From an uncultured Paracoccaceae bacterium (lineage in GTDB: Bacteria; Pseudomonadota; Alphaproteobacteria; Rhodobacterales; Rhodobacteraceae): a stretch of DNA of 64,000 nt. The stretch spans positions 186,001 to 250,000 of the forward strand of contig CALSNT010000011.1 in the NCBI GenBank assembly GCA_943787785.1. The letters are read 5' to 3'. The notes below the pieces were generated by a model. The model did no database searches and was not told the DNA's origin. It worked only from the letters and a program-made list of their open reading frames with translations. The position numbers and the translations under genes are program-made. Below are positions 35,414 through 44,125 of the stretch, piece by piece (the stretch's first letter is position 1; each line of letters opens with the position of its first letter).

Positions 35414-36394
35414 TTATGCGGCGCGTTGTCTGTGATGCAAGCGCCGCGTTTCGAGCGTCTTTCGTTTGATCCTTTCTCTTTGTTTTAGAATGGCTTTGTC
35501 ACGGCCGAAGTAGACGTCGGATGGCGTGACGTTGTTGAGGCTCTCGTGGTACCGCTGATGATTGTAGTGTTCGACGAAGGCTTCGATCTGGGCTTCGAGA
35601 TCGCCCGGCAAGAAGTAGTTTTCGAGCAAGATGCGGTTCTTCAGGGTTTGATGCCATCGCTCGATCTTGCCCTGAGTCTGCGGATGATACGGCGCACCGC
35701 GAGAATGCTTCATGCCTTTGTCCTGCAGCCATTCAGCAAGGTCGCCTGAGACGTAGCTGGAGCCATTATCGCTGAGCAGGCGTGGCTTGTGAACGACGTG
35801 GACCTGATCACAGCCGGATGCCTGCAGGGCCAGATCGAGCGTATCTGTCACATCCTCAGCCCGCATGTTCGTGCACAACTTCCACGAGATGATGTACCGG
35901 CTGTAATCGTCGAGGATCGTGCTGAGATAAAACCAACCCCAGCCGAGAACTTTGAGGTAGGTGAAGTCGGTTTGCCAAAGCTGATTGATGGCGGTGGTCT
36001 TGTCGGTGAACTCGCTCGCTGCCTTGATAACAATGAAGGCGGGGCTGGTGATCAGATCGTGGGCTTTCAGCACTCGGTAGACCGAAGATTCTGAGACAAA
36101 GTAGCGGTTCCGATCCGTGAAGGTCACCGCCAGTTCGCGCGGCGACAGCTCCGTTTCCTTCAACGCCAGCTTGACGACCTTGCGGCGCACCGTGTCAGGA
36201 ATGCGGTTCCAGACGTTTTTTGGCTTGGGGGATTGATCCTGCAGCCCAGCCTCGCCACGCTGCAGATACCGATCATACCAACGGTAAAATGTGGTGCGGG
36301 GCAGGCCCATTTTTGCCAACGTCTGACGTGCTGACAGGTGCGATCCCTCGACCAGCCGGATGATCTCCAGCTTCTCGGATGGGTGATACCTCAT
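35414..36394 (-). CDS. IS3-family transposase OrfB (integrase domain)
   Basis: 326 residues. An N-terminal helix-turn-helix part (LSARQTLAKMGLPRTTFYRWY) precedes an rve-type DDE catalytic domain: WQTDFTYLKV, the second Asp in LLSDNGSSYVSGDLAEWL and the Glu in HPQTQGKIERWHQTLKN. Starts at an ATG that overlaps the orfA stop (ATGA), so coupling or frameshifting can give the fused protein. Confidence 0.9.
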   Translation of the reverse strand: MRYHPSEKLEIIRLVEGSHLSARQTLAKMGLPRTTFYRWYDRYLQRGEAGLQDQSPKPKNVWNRIPDTVRRKVVKLALKETELSPRELAVTFTDRNRYFVSESSVYRVLKAHDLITSPAFIVIKAASEFTDKTTAINQLWQTDFTYLKVLGWGWFYLSTILDDYSRYIISWKLCTNMRAEDVTDTLDLALQASGCDQVHVVHKPRLLSDNGSSYVSGDLAEWLQDKGMKHSRGAPYHPQTQGKIERWHQTLKNRILLENYFLPGDLEAQIEAFVEHYNHQRYHESLNNVTPSDVYFGRDKAILKQRERIKRKTLETRRLHHRQRAA

Positions 36395-36756
36395 TCTTGG
36401 TCGCCCCCATCCCCTGTCATGCTTTTTTTGAGCAAACGGAGGTCAAGCGTCTGCTCCGCAACGACCTCCTTCAGGTCCCGAGCTTCGCGCCGCAGATCCT
36501 TGACCTCGTCGGTCGTCGCAGCACGCGCTGTATCGCCCGCCAGGCGTCTCTTCCCGGCCTCCATGAAGTCCTTCGACCATTTGTAATAGATGCCCTGTGA
36601 GATGCCCTCACGGCGACACAGCTCGGCAATACTGTCCTCGCCGCGCAGGCCGTCCAGTACGATGCGGATCTTCTCTTCCGATGAATATTGCCTGCGGGTC
36701 GCCCGCTTGATGTCTTTGACGATCTTCTCGCCGGCGCTCTTCGTTGTCTGTCTCAT
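36391..36756 (-). CDS. IS3-family transposase OrfA
   Basis: 121 residues from an ATG preceded by GAGGAGTGGGG. It has the Tn8-type helix-turn-helix (RRQYSSEEKIRIVLDGLRGEDSIAELCRREGISQGIYYKWSKDFM) and a C-terminal leucine-zipper-like helix. It binds the element ends for transposition with OrfB. Confidence 0.85.
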   Translation of the reverse strand: MRQTTKSAGEKIVKDIKRATRRQYSSEEKIRIVLDGLRGEDSIAELCRREGISQGIYYKWSKDFMEAGKRRLAGDTARAATTDEVKDLRREARDLKEVVAEQTLDLRLLKKSMTGDGGDQE

Positions 36757-36835
36757 GCCCCACTCCTCAGTGGTTACGATGCGCCAACAACTCTCTCTTA
36801 TCAAATCGCCCTATTTGGACCCATAAGCGCTGACG

Positions 36836-36988
36836 TCAGACAGTAAAAGGCACCAGCAACGCCATGCCGAAGATGCCCGAAAGCCCGGGAATCATCCCCA
36901 CGACCAAGCCCGCCAGAACGCCGGTCAGAAGTAGAAGCAGGCGCACGGGTTCAAACGCTTCGGATATGGCGGCCGCGATCAACTCCAT
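36836..36988 (-). pseudogene. tctA: Truncated TctA permease (first 50 residues)
   Basis: Fifty residues starting MELIAAAISEAFEPVR and reaching GLVVGMIPGLSGIFGMALL, the hallmark first-helix region of TctA, the large membrane subunit of tripartite tricarboxylate transporters (normally around 500 residues). It then runs into a stop near the IS3 element. It is directly downstream of tctC on the same strand, as in intact tct operons, so this operon lost nearly all of its permease. Confidence 0.8.
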
Positions 36989-37936
36989 GACATGTTATTG
37001 CTGCCTTGTGACAAGGCCCGCTCTATTCAGTCAATGCGCGCGCGCGCTCCAGCAAATCTGGATCGGCTTGATATCGGTTCGCAACCCAGCTCTCGATCGC
37101 GGCACCACCGCTATTGTTCAGCGTTGAACGCGCCTTCGTCATTTCGTCCCGGAACGCATCATCCTGCAACAAAGCCTCTAAAGCAGTACGATAGCCCTCT
37201 ACAATTTCGTCCGACGTGCCAGCGGGTAGAAGTAGAGGTGAGTAGTAGCCAACGTCGGAGGTCGCAAACTCGACAGCCTCGGCGACAGACGGGTCTTCTA
37301 TCAACGACAGCAGGGTCGGCGCTGCATCTGCTAATGAAGCGTCGGCCGGGCCGACCAGAATGACAACTTCCATCACCTCTGGGTCGTAGCGGGTCGCAAA
37401 CCTCGACAGCGGCACGCCGCAGCGCCCGTCGATTTCGTTGCGCAGGATGGCCGAGTTAATTCCCGCGACGCCCTTGAACCCCGTCACGATGTCGAACGAG
37501 GCCGCCAGTGCCTTCTTGATGATGGCCGCATGCACGTAGGTCGTGCTGCCCCGCCCGGTCGCTCCGAAGACGAAATCCTCACTCCGCAAATCGTCAATCG
37601 AGTCGATTCCCGCATCCCGACGAACCACGCAGGCGAGCGGTTCATTTGAAAAGTTCCCAACGTAGCGTAGCGCGTCGACTTTCAGGTCTGCCAGATCGGG
37701 GCGCAGGACAGCACTGTTGGGCATGCTCCCCGAAATCATACCGAGCACTGACCCGTCCGAAGGCTCAGTCGTCAGCAGCATCTTGGTCAGTTTCGCGCTG
37801 CCTGCACCGGGCACATTGGCCACAACAACATCGGTAACACCCGGCATGTGCTTTCCCAGGTGTCGTGCCACTATACGGGCACGCACATCATTGGGCCCGC
37901 CCGCAGAATAGCCGACTTTGATCGTCACGGTTTCGG

Positions 37937-37944
37937 CGTTCACC
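37937..37944. repeat. Target-site duplication, left copy
   Basis: CGTTCACC directly abuts the left inverted repeat of the IS256-family element and is repeated at 39329-39336. Confidence 0.9.
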
Positions 37945-39328
37945 GAGTTATGCCCGAAAGTTGGTGATGGCCTGAAGTAGGCGGCATATCATGGCGGTGT
38001 TGAAGCGCCGTCATTCTCAAAGAGAAAGGATATGCCACCATGGCCAAATCTACTGTTGTCCCGTTCGAACTGCCATCGGAAATTTCGCCTGATCCGTTGA
38101 CCGCGGTGATCCAGGCCGGGGCGAAGGAGTTGCTGCGCACGGCGGTTCAAGCCGAGGTTTCCGCCTTTATCGCCGAACACGCACATCTTCTGGACGAGGA
38201 CGGTCGCCAGCGTTTGGTGCGCCACGGATTTCTGCCCGAGCGAGAAATGATGACCGGGATCGGGACGGTACCAGTGCAGGTTCCGCGTGTTCGAGACCGC
38301 GGCGGCAACGCTGATGGGAGCAAGATCAAGTTCCGCTCTTCGCTGGTGCCGCCGTATCTGCGCAAGACGAAGTCGGTGGAGGAACTTCTGCCCTGGCTTT
38401 ATCTGAAAGGCATCTCGACCGGCGACTTCAGCGAGGCGCTGTCCGCGCTTCTGGGGCCGGATGCCGAGGGGCTGTCGTCCTCAACTATCACGCGCCTGAA
38501 GGCCAACTGGTGGGAAGAATATGAGACCTGGCGCAAACGCGACCTCACGGGCAAGCGCTATGTCTACATCTGGGCGGATGGGGTTTACTTCACGCCCCGG
38601 TTGGGCGGCGACCGTCAATGTATGCTGGTGATTATCGGTGCAGACGAATACGGCGAGAAGGACGTTCTCGCCATCATGGACGGGTTCCGCGAGAACGCCG
38701 ATAGCTGGCGCGACCTGCTGAAAGGGCTGAAAAAGCGCGGACTGACTGTTCCGCCCGAACTGGCCACCGGCGATGGTGCACTCGGCTTCTGGACCGCCCT
38801 GAGAGATGTCTATCCCGAGACCCGTGAGCAGCGGTGTTGGGTTCACAAGACGTCAAACGTGTTGGGCGCGATGCCCAAATCCCTGCACGAAAAAGCCAAG
38901 GCTGATCTGCAGGACATCTGGATGGCCGAGACGAAAAAGGAGGCAAACGCCGCCTTCGATCTCTTCGTGGACACCTACGGCGTGAAATACGAGAAGGCCG
39001 TGGCCAAACTGGTCAAGGATCGTGATGAGCTCCTGGCCTTCTATGACTTCCCGGCCGAGCATTGGAAACACATCCGGACCACGAACCCGATCGAAAGCGT
39101 CTTCGCCACGGTCCGGAACCGCACCCGGAAGACCAAGGGCTGCCTCAACCGCAAGACCGCCCTCGCCATGGTCTTCAGGCTGATGATGTCAGCCAAGAAG
39201 AAGTGGCGGAAGATCTCCGGGCCAAACCGTCTGCCCGAGATCATTCAGGGGGTTGAGTTCAAAGACGGCATCAAGCAACTTCAAACCGCCGCCTGATGAC
39301 GGCCGTCACCAACTTTTGGGCATAGCTC
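37945..39328 (+). mobile_element. IS256-family insertion sequence (1384 bp)
   Basis: Complete element. Left end GAGTTATGCCCGAAAGTTGG and right end (reverse complement) GAGCTATGCCCAAAAGTTGG form an inverted repeat of about 28 bases with few mismatches. It is flanked by an exact 8-bp duplication CGTTCACC, the size usual for this family. It encodes one intact transposase and interrupts tctC. The exact duplication argues for a recent and undisturbed insertion. Confidence 0.93.
38040..39296 (+). CDS. IS256-family (Mutator-like) transposase
   Basis: 418 residues, full length and in frame. The Transposase_mut domain has DDE residues in YVYIWADGVYF, VIIGADEYGEKDVL, and the Glu near TTNPIESVFATVRNRTRKTKG, which is the family signature. 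The N-terminal DNA-binding region includes TVPVQVPRVRDRGG. The start ATG follows AGAAAGGA. Likely active. Confidence 0.95.
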   Translation: MAKSTVVPFELPSEISPDPLTAVIQAGAKELLRTAVQAEVSAFIAEHAHLLDEDGRQRLVRHGFLPEREMMTGIGTVPVQVPRVRDRGGNADGSKIKFRSSLVPPYLRKTKSVEELLPWLYLKGISTGDFSEALSALLGPDAEGLSSSTITRLKANWWEEYETWRKRDLTGKRYVYIWADGVYFTPRLGGDRQCMLVIIGADEYGEKDVLAIMDGFRENADSWRDLLKGLKKRGLTVPPELATGDGALGFWTALRDVYPETREQRCWVHKTSNVLGAMPKSLHEKAKADLQDIWMAETKKEANAAFDLFVDTYGVKYEKAVAKLVKDRDELLAFYDFPAEHWKHIRTTNPIESVFATVRNRTRKTKGCLNRKTALAMVFRLMMSAKKKWRKISGPNRLPEIIQGVEFKDGIKQLQTAA

Positions 39329-39336
39329 CGTTCACC
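39329..39336. repeat. Target-site duplication, right copy
   Basis: CGTTCACC directly after the right inverted repeat of the IS256-family element, identical to 37937-37944. Confidence 0.9.
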
Positions 39337-39554
39337 ATGGTGCCAAGTCCAACCGCCAACATCAGTGGCAGCAACCCAACAGCCAAATTTCTGACTATGC
39401 TCATCCTGATCCATCCATTCGCATGCTTTGAAAATTTTTGTGTTCCGGTGATGGATACGAGGTGGGTGGCTCCAAAACAACCTAGACCGCCCCAAAAAAA
39501 CTATGAAGAAACCAAGAGATGAACGAGAGCGGATTTCGCGCCAACTTTCGCGTG

Positions 39555-39803
39555 AGGTGCCCCTAGTTTGCTGGATACCTGCCAAGTTCCGTTTTTGCTG
39601 TCGGATTTCAAAGTCAACGGGCGACGCATGCCGATGTTCGTATGCTTGCGTTTCCGGTTGTAGAACATCTCGACATAATCGGACACATCCCGTCTGACGT
39701 CGTGCCGGGTCGAGTAGGTGCACAGCCTGTCTTGCTCCTGCTTCAGCTGCTGAAGAGACTTTTCGGCGACCACGTTATCACGGCAATTCCGGCAGACGCA
39801 CAT
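39555..39803 (-). pseudogene. Remnant of another IS3-family transposase (C-terminal end)
   Basis: Read in two frames, this gives CRDNVVAEKSLQQLKQEQ, then DVSDYVEMFYNRKRKHTNIGM and, after a one-base shift, SPVDFEIRQQKRNLAG and TRGTS. These are the last 80 or so residues of an IS3-group OrfB (the catalytic Glu helix and the NxKRKH segment). No N-terminal part or orfA is present. It is an old fragment, different from the two complete IS3-family elements in the window. Confidence 0.75.
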
Positions 39804-40111
39804 GCTCGGTTGAGTGGTCTACAACCAATCATGTGTGGCGTTCTTTTGAGTCCGTGATTTTTCGCCACAAGATATGCTTAATGATTGTGGTTGGTGATTG
39901 GAAATTTTGGCGAGCGGAGCTTTCGAACCATTACTTCCCTGCCTTACGCTCTCTTGCGTTTTACCTCAGTGCGAAGGCCCAATCTGGCGGATTGAGAAGT
40001 TGGCGGGTGCCGGTAGGAATTGGAACCATCTGAGCGCCAGTCACAGCTTGGGGGCCAGCTGGATAAAGATCATGGTTAAGATATTGGCATTAATAGATAA
40101 GCCAATAGTAG
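39804..40111. other. Gene-free, AT-richer stretch between IS remnant and tRNA-Leu
   Basis: About 310 bases with visibly lower GC than the core. I see no convincing coding frame, hairpin terminator or repeat. It lies at the 3' side of the tRNA-Leu gene, where integrated elements usually leave their edges. Confidence 0.5.
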
Positions 40112-40197
40112 TGGTGCGGGCGGTGGGACTCGAACCCACACGGGGCGAACCCCTTCAGATTTTAAGTCTGATATGTCTACCATTCCATCACGCCCGC
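40112..40197 (-). tRNA. tRNA-Leu (anticodon TAA)
   Basis: On the minus strand, GCGGGCG at the 5' end pairs with CGCCCGC, followed by discriminator A and an encoded CCA. The anticodon arm is CAGACTTAAAATCTG with anticodon TAA, the T arm is GTGGGTTCGAGTCCCAC, and a class II variable arm is present (AGGGGTTCGCCCCG region). Its 3' end faces the accessory region at 33.5-40.1 kb. Confidence 0.95.
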
Positions 40198-40392
40198 ACG
40201 GGCAAAGGCATGATTAGCTGAAGATGAAATTGGATGAAATCGCTTTGGTCGATTTCATTCGGGTACATTCGTTGACGATCCAGAAACCAGTGACTGCCGG
40301 TCCCGTTAGTGGCGGACGCTAGCAGCTTGCACACTCCAAACGATTGCAAGTGGGGTTCGGATGTCGTCGCCATCGTCGCAGTGAACAGCGCG

Positions 40393-41730
40393 TCACCCCA
40401 TCAACCTCGGGTCGAATGGATAGGTGGTCAGGTTTTCATATCCGTCCTCGGTCACAAGCACCTGATCTTCCAACTTGATCGAGAAATCGCCGCCGTCCGG
40501 GCTGATCAGCGCTTCGACGCAGAACACCATGCCGGGCTGCACCTCGTAGTCGTAGGCGCCTTCGACGAAATTATCCGGGTAGGCGATCAGCGGCCATTCA
40601 TCGCACAGGCCCACGCCGTGCATTTGGCAGCCGTATTTCAGACGCTGGTACTGAGGGTCCAATTGGTGCGCCTTGAAAGTTAGGTCTCGCATTGGGCGGC
40701 CCGGTTCCAGCAGGGCCATGTTCGCCATGATGTGATCGTGCCCGTGGCGCATCGCGTCGATCATGTCGGGGCGCGGTGCCTGGTCGCCAATCCACCATGT
40801 TCGAGAAATATCGACGCAGATGCCGTAGCTGCCGATCAGGTCAGTGTCGAAAGCGACGATCTCGTTCGGCCGGACGATCCGTCCGCCGCATTCCTGAAAC
40901 CAGGGGTTGGTGCGGGGTCCAGAGGTCAGTAGGCGGGTCTCGATCCACTCGCCGCCGCGTTTGATGTTCTCGGCGTGGAGGACGGCCCAGATGTCATCCT
41001 CGCAGGTTGTGCCGTCGCCAACGTGGGAGCGGGCGAAATCCTCCATGACCCGGATCGCCGCCTCGCAGGCGTGGCTGGCGCAGCGCATAGCCTTGATCTC
41101 GTCAGGGCCTTTGATCGAGCGCGCCTTCTCGGTCAGCTCTTCGCCCTCGGTGACGGTAAAGCCGATGCGTTCCAGCGAGCGTAGGGCGTGCAGCATCGGT
41201 TTGTCCGCCGCCAGCCGCATGTTTCCGCTGCCGTGTTCGTGGATCAGGTCGCGGACTTCGGCTGCGAAAACATCCGCTTGCGCGCCAACCTTGTCACCAC
41301 GGTCGAAATAGAACAGGTCCGCACCAGAGCGTGCCTCCTTCACCAGCGGGTTGAAGGCGGTCAGAAACGGCGCGTTCTTGTAGTCCCAGATCACCATGTA
41401 GCCGTCGGCGCAGACCAGCACGGCGCGGAACGGGTTGTGGGTGTTCCACAGCTGCATATTGGTGCTGTCGGTGGCGTAACGGATGTTGAGCGGGTCAAAC
41501 ATCAGCACTCCGCCCAGATCACGCTCGATCACATGCGAGACGAGGCGTTCCCAACGATATCGGCGCATGGCAGGCAGATCAGGCAGTTCCAGCCCTGCTG
41601 CCTCCCACTCGGCGAAGGCCAGGGCCGTTGGGCCGATTTCAACCCGGTCGGCATCATTGGGGGTGCCGTCGCCGAGCATAGCACCACGCGTTGGGTCGAT
41701 CTTCCGGCTGTCGCGATAGTGGTTGTTCAT
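40393..41730 (-). CDS. dddP: Dimethylsulfoniopropionate lyase DddP
   Basis: Cleaves DMSP to dimethyl sulfide and acrylate. 445 residues of M24 peptidase fold. The sequence follows Roseobacter DddP closely from its start (HYRDSRKIDPTRGAMLGDG, YATDSTNMQLWNTHNPFRAV). The metal ligands are present: two Asp in AFDTDLIG, one in ICVDISRTWW, His in MHGVGLCDEW, and Glu in CVEALIS and KLEDQVLV. The ATG at 41730 has GGAGG nearby. A creatinase-like or prolidase role is the alternative, but the N-terminal and substrate-pocket segments favour DddP. Confidence 0.88.
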   Translation of the reverse strand: MNNHYRDSRKIDPTRGAMLGDGTPNDADRVEIGPTALAFAEWEAAGLELPDLPAMRRYRWERLVSHVIERDLGGVLMFDPLNIRYATDSTNMQLWNTHNPFRAVLVCADGYMVIWDYKNAPFLTAFNPLVKEARSGADLFYFDRGDKVGAQADVFAAEVRDLIHEHGSGNMRLAADKPMLHALRSLERIGFTVTEGEELTEKARSIKGPDEIKAMRCASHACEAAIRVMEDFARSHVGDGTTCEDDIWAVLHAENIKRGGEWIETRLLTSGPRTNPWFQECGGRIVRPNEIVAFDTDLIGSYGICVDISRTWWIGDQAPRPDMIDAMRHGHDHIMANMALLEPGRPMRDLTFKAHQLDPQYQRLKYGCQMHGVGLCDEWPLIAYPDNFVEGAYDYEVQPGMVFCVEALISPDGGDFSIKLEDQVLVTEDGYENLTTYPFDPRLMG

Positions 41731-42095
41731 TAGCGCCTCCGTCAGAGGCAGAGTGGGGTCGGGGAAGTGGTTGCGTCCCGCCAAAAAACGACGCGACGGG
41801 GTGTCGCGGGTGGAATAGGGGGCATGGGTTTCTTGGTTGGAACGGACGTTGGTAACCAGAGCGCTTTCGCGCGGAACAGTCCTAAAAAGCGCCGGGCGAC
41901 TGCCTGTCTGCGCACAAGGCAGACGTTCCTGCCACGTTTTGCAACCTGCTGAGTTCAGAGATAACGCCGCACGATAAACTGCCCTACGCTACCGTCTGTG
42001 GGACGGCCCGAAGACTGGCACCCGCGCCGCTTGCGCTCAATGGCTGGGAACCCCGATAAAGGCAAATACTGACGCTTGGATATTGTCAAACGGCC
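41731..42095. other. Intergenic region upstream of dddP
   Basis: About 365 bases between dddP and fpr, both on the minus strand. It must hold the dddP promoter. I see no clear open frame, terminator T-run or strong dyad apart from short GC stems. Confidence 0.4.
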
Positions 42096-42929
42096 CTACG
42101 TTCCTTCGCCAACAAACGCCTTCTCGACCACATATTCCGCCGGATCGCTGTTGGCCCCTTCGCGCAGACCATAGCCTTCCAGGATTTCTTTCAACTCGGT
42201 GTTCAGCGCCATCGAGCCGCAGACCATGGCGCGGTCATTCTCACGGGTGATTTCCGGTAGCCCGAGGTCTCTGAAAATCTCGCCTGACCGCAACCGGTCG
42301 GTGACGCGGCCCATGACGGGCGATTCCTCGCGCGTTGTGGTCGGATAGTAGGTCAGCTTGTCGCCGATAAATTCGCCGATCAGCGGGTCGTCGGCCAGGG
42401 CTTCGACCAGTTGCTTTCCGTACTCCAGTTCCGCCACTTCGCGGCAGGTGTGGCACAGGATGACGCGGTCGTAATTCTCGTAGGTCTCCGGTTCGCGCAC
42501 GAGGCTGGCGAAAGGCGCAATCCCGGTGCCGGTGGCGAAGAACCACAGTGTCTTGCCGGGCAGCAGGGCGTCGTGGACCAGCGTGCCGACGGGTTTAGGG
42601 CGCAGGATGATCTGGTCGCCGACCTCGATATGCTGCAACCGGCTGGTCAGCGGGCCATCGGGCACCTTGATCGAATAGAACTCCAATTCATCATCCCAAC
42701 TGGGTGAGGCAATGGAATAGGCGCGCAGCAGCGGGCGGCCATTATCACCCATCAACCCAATCATCACGAACTCTCCGGAACGGAACCGCAGGGATTGGGG
42801 TCGGGTGACACGGAACGAGAACAGCCGATCCGTCCAGTGGCGCACTTGCGTCACGGTCTGGGCGTCGGGCAGCACGGGTGTTGCCACGGGCTGGGCAGCA
42901 GTTTCGGTCACGGGGGTTTGGTCCGTCAT
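42096..42929 (-). CDS. fpr: Ferredoxin-NADP reductase
   Basis: 277 residues. FAD part: RFRSGEFVMIGL and the RAYSIASP motif; NADP part: GTGIAPFASLVREP, and the end VEKAFV is typical of bacterial Fpr, though three residues (GEGT) follow it. It moves electrons between NADPH and ferredoxin. Its place downstream of the cys genes suggests it supplies reduced ferredoxin to sulfite reductase CysI. Thirty bases separate it from the DUF934 gene, so it is probably in the same operon. Confidence 0.9.
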   Translation of the reverse strand: MTDQTPVTETAAQPVATPVLPDAQTVTQVRHWTDRLFSFRVTRPQSLRFRSGEFVMIGLMGDNGRPLLRAYSIASPSWDDELEFYSIKVPDGPLTSRLQHIEVGDQIILRPKPVGTLVHDALLPGKTLWFFATGTGIAPFASLVREPETYENYDRVILCHTCREVAELEYGKQLVEALADDPLIGEFIGDKLTYYPTTTREESPVMGRVTDRLRSGEIFRDLGLPEITRENDRAMVCGSMALNTELKEILEGYGLREGANSDPAEYVVEKAFVGEGT

Positions 42930-42959
42930 TGGTCAGGTCTTTCGAGATATGTAAGGGAG

Positions 42960-43367
42960 TCAGGCGCTGGCCGAAAGGGCGGCGAGGCGCGATTGATAGT
43001 CGCGGTTTGGCCCGGCCGCTTTGGGCGCACGGGCGATCCATTGGGATTCCGGCTGCCGGGCGAGGATTTCCGGGGTCGGTTCAACCTCGTCAAAGCCGGA
43101 CTTGCGGGCCAGCGGGTATTGATCGGCAATCAGCAGTCCGGCGGCGCGCAGGCGTCCAGTGTAGCCGAGGCGGCGCAATTGGCGGGCCAGCGTGAAGCCG
43201 CGCCCGTCGGCGTAACCGGAAAAGACGATGCGAATAAACGGGGCCTGCATGTGATCGGCAAGGTCGCTGGCCTCGGCCTCGCCCGGAACGTCAATCGGGG
43301 CTGCCGAATCATCGCTGTGAAACCCATCGTCGCGAACGATGGTCGAGGGGGTGGCGGCGATTGTCAT
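42960..43367 (-). CDS. DUF934 protein of the sulfite-reduction cluster
   Basis: 135 residues of the DUF934 family, which is nearly always beside cysH and cysI. Signature segments are FIRIVFSGYADGRGFTLARQLRRLGY and the later FDEVEP. No cofactor motif is evident. It probably helps assimilatory sulfite reduction, inferred from context; the mechanism is unknown. Confidence 0.85.
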   Translation of the reverse strand: MTIAATPSTIVRDDGFHSDDSAAPIDVPGEAEASDLADHMQAPFIRIVFSGYADGRGFTLARQLRRLGYTGRLRAAGLLIADQYPLARKSGFDEVEPTPEILARQPESQWIARAPKAAGPNRDYQSRLAALSASA

Positions 43368-43381
43368 GAGACGTCTCCGGT

Positions 43382-44125
43382 CTATTCGGCGGCGATGGCG
43401 GGGCGCACTGCGCCATCCGCGTCAAAATGAATGCCGCACTCGGTTTTGGCCTTGCCGCGCCAGCGACCGGCGCGGGCGTCTTCGTCGTCGCGCACTCGTG
43501 TGGTGCAGGGTTCGCAGCCAATGGATTTGTAGCCTTTGGCGATCAGCGGATGTTTGGGCAGGCCATTGCGCCGCATGTAGTTCTCGATGTCGGTGGGGGC
43601 CCACGCCGTCAGCGGGTTGATCTTCAGGCGCCCGTTTTCCGCTTCGTAGACAGGCAGATCGACGCGCTTGCCACCGTGAATACGTTTCCGACCCGTGATC
43701 CAGGCCTCGAAAGGCTCCAACGCGCGGGCGAGGGGTTTTATCTTACGCAGATCGCAGCAGGCATCGGGGTGGTTGCGGTGCAGGCGCGCATCTGGGTCGT
43801 TGAGGAAAAGATCGGTGCGATCCGGTGCCACAGTGCGCACGTTGGTCAGGCGTAGTTTTGTCGCAACGCTGCGTTGGTAGTCGAGCGTTTCGGGGAACAG
43901 GAAGCCGGTGTCGAGGAAGATCACTGGCGTCGTGCGGTCGATTCTAGCGACCATGTGCAGCAGCACGATGGATTCGGCGCCGAACGAGCTGACCAGCGCG
44001 GTGGTGCCGATCTCTGCAGAATCCAACGCGTAGGCCAGCACATCCTCAGCGGTATCCTCGCCCCAACGGGCGGTCAGATCGGCGGCGCGTTCGGGCAGCG
44101 GAAGCGGAGCATACTCAAGCGGCAT
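43382..44125 (-). CDS. cysH: Phosphoadenylyl/adenylyl-sulfate reductase
   Basis: 247 residues from the ATG at 44125 (GAGGAG upstream). Reduces APS or PAPS to sulfite with thioredoxin. The P-loop-like region is SSFGAESIVLLHM. DACCDLRKIKPL and IGCEPC supply the CC...CxxC ligands of a 4Fe-4S cluster, which marks the APS-using class. The catalytic Cys is in KTECGIH near the C-terminus. Its start overlaps the cysI stop by 11 bases. Confidence 0.93.
   Translation of the reverse strand: MPLEYAPLPLPERAADLTARWGEDTAEDVLAYALDSAEIGTTALVSSFGAESIVLLHMVARIDRTTPVIFLDTGFLFPETLDYQRSVATKLRLTNVRTVAPDRTDLFLNDPDARLHRNHPDACCDLRKIKPLARALEPFEAWITGRKRIHGGKRVDLPVYEAENGRLKINPLTAWAPTDIENYMRRNGLPKHPLIAKGYKSIGCEPCTTRVRDDEDARAGRWRGKAKTECGIHFDADGAVRPAIAAE

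Larger units (their letters stand above)
35382..36800 (-). mobile_element. IS3-family insertion sequence A
   Basis: Contains orfA and orfB on the minus strand. The ends carry an 11-bp inverted repeat TAAGAGAGAGT (starting 35382) and its complement ending at 36800, with weaker matching further in (CTGGCTCATC against TTGGCGCATC). I see no target duplication, and the genes on the two sides are unrelated (a thioesterase fragment and a tctA fragment). The copy therefore probably took part in a deletion or rearrangement after insertion. Exact ends are uncertain by some tens of bases on the right. Confidence 0.75.
37023..39404 (-). pseudogene. tctC: TctC substrate-binding protein split by an IS256-family element
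   Basis: The gene starts at the ATG at 39404 with a signal peptide (MSIVRNLAVGLLPLMLAVGL), runs to the target duplication at 39329-39336, and resumes at 37936 to the stop at 37023. Joining 39404-39329 with 37936-37023 gives 990 bases in frame, 329 residues. The body is TctC/Bug-like: VGYSAGGPNDVRARIVARHL, VANVPGAGSAKL, GATGRGSTTYVHAA and KGVAGINSAIL. It would bind a carboxylate in the periplasm. The left piece alone could start at a GTG in the duplication but would lack export. Confidence 0.9.

Noticed and set aside
36291-36303. Short match to the tRNA-Leu 3' end (TGGTGCGGG) as a possible second attachment site
   Set aside because: Only nine bases and inside the coding region of IS3 OrfB, so chance is more likely.
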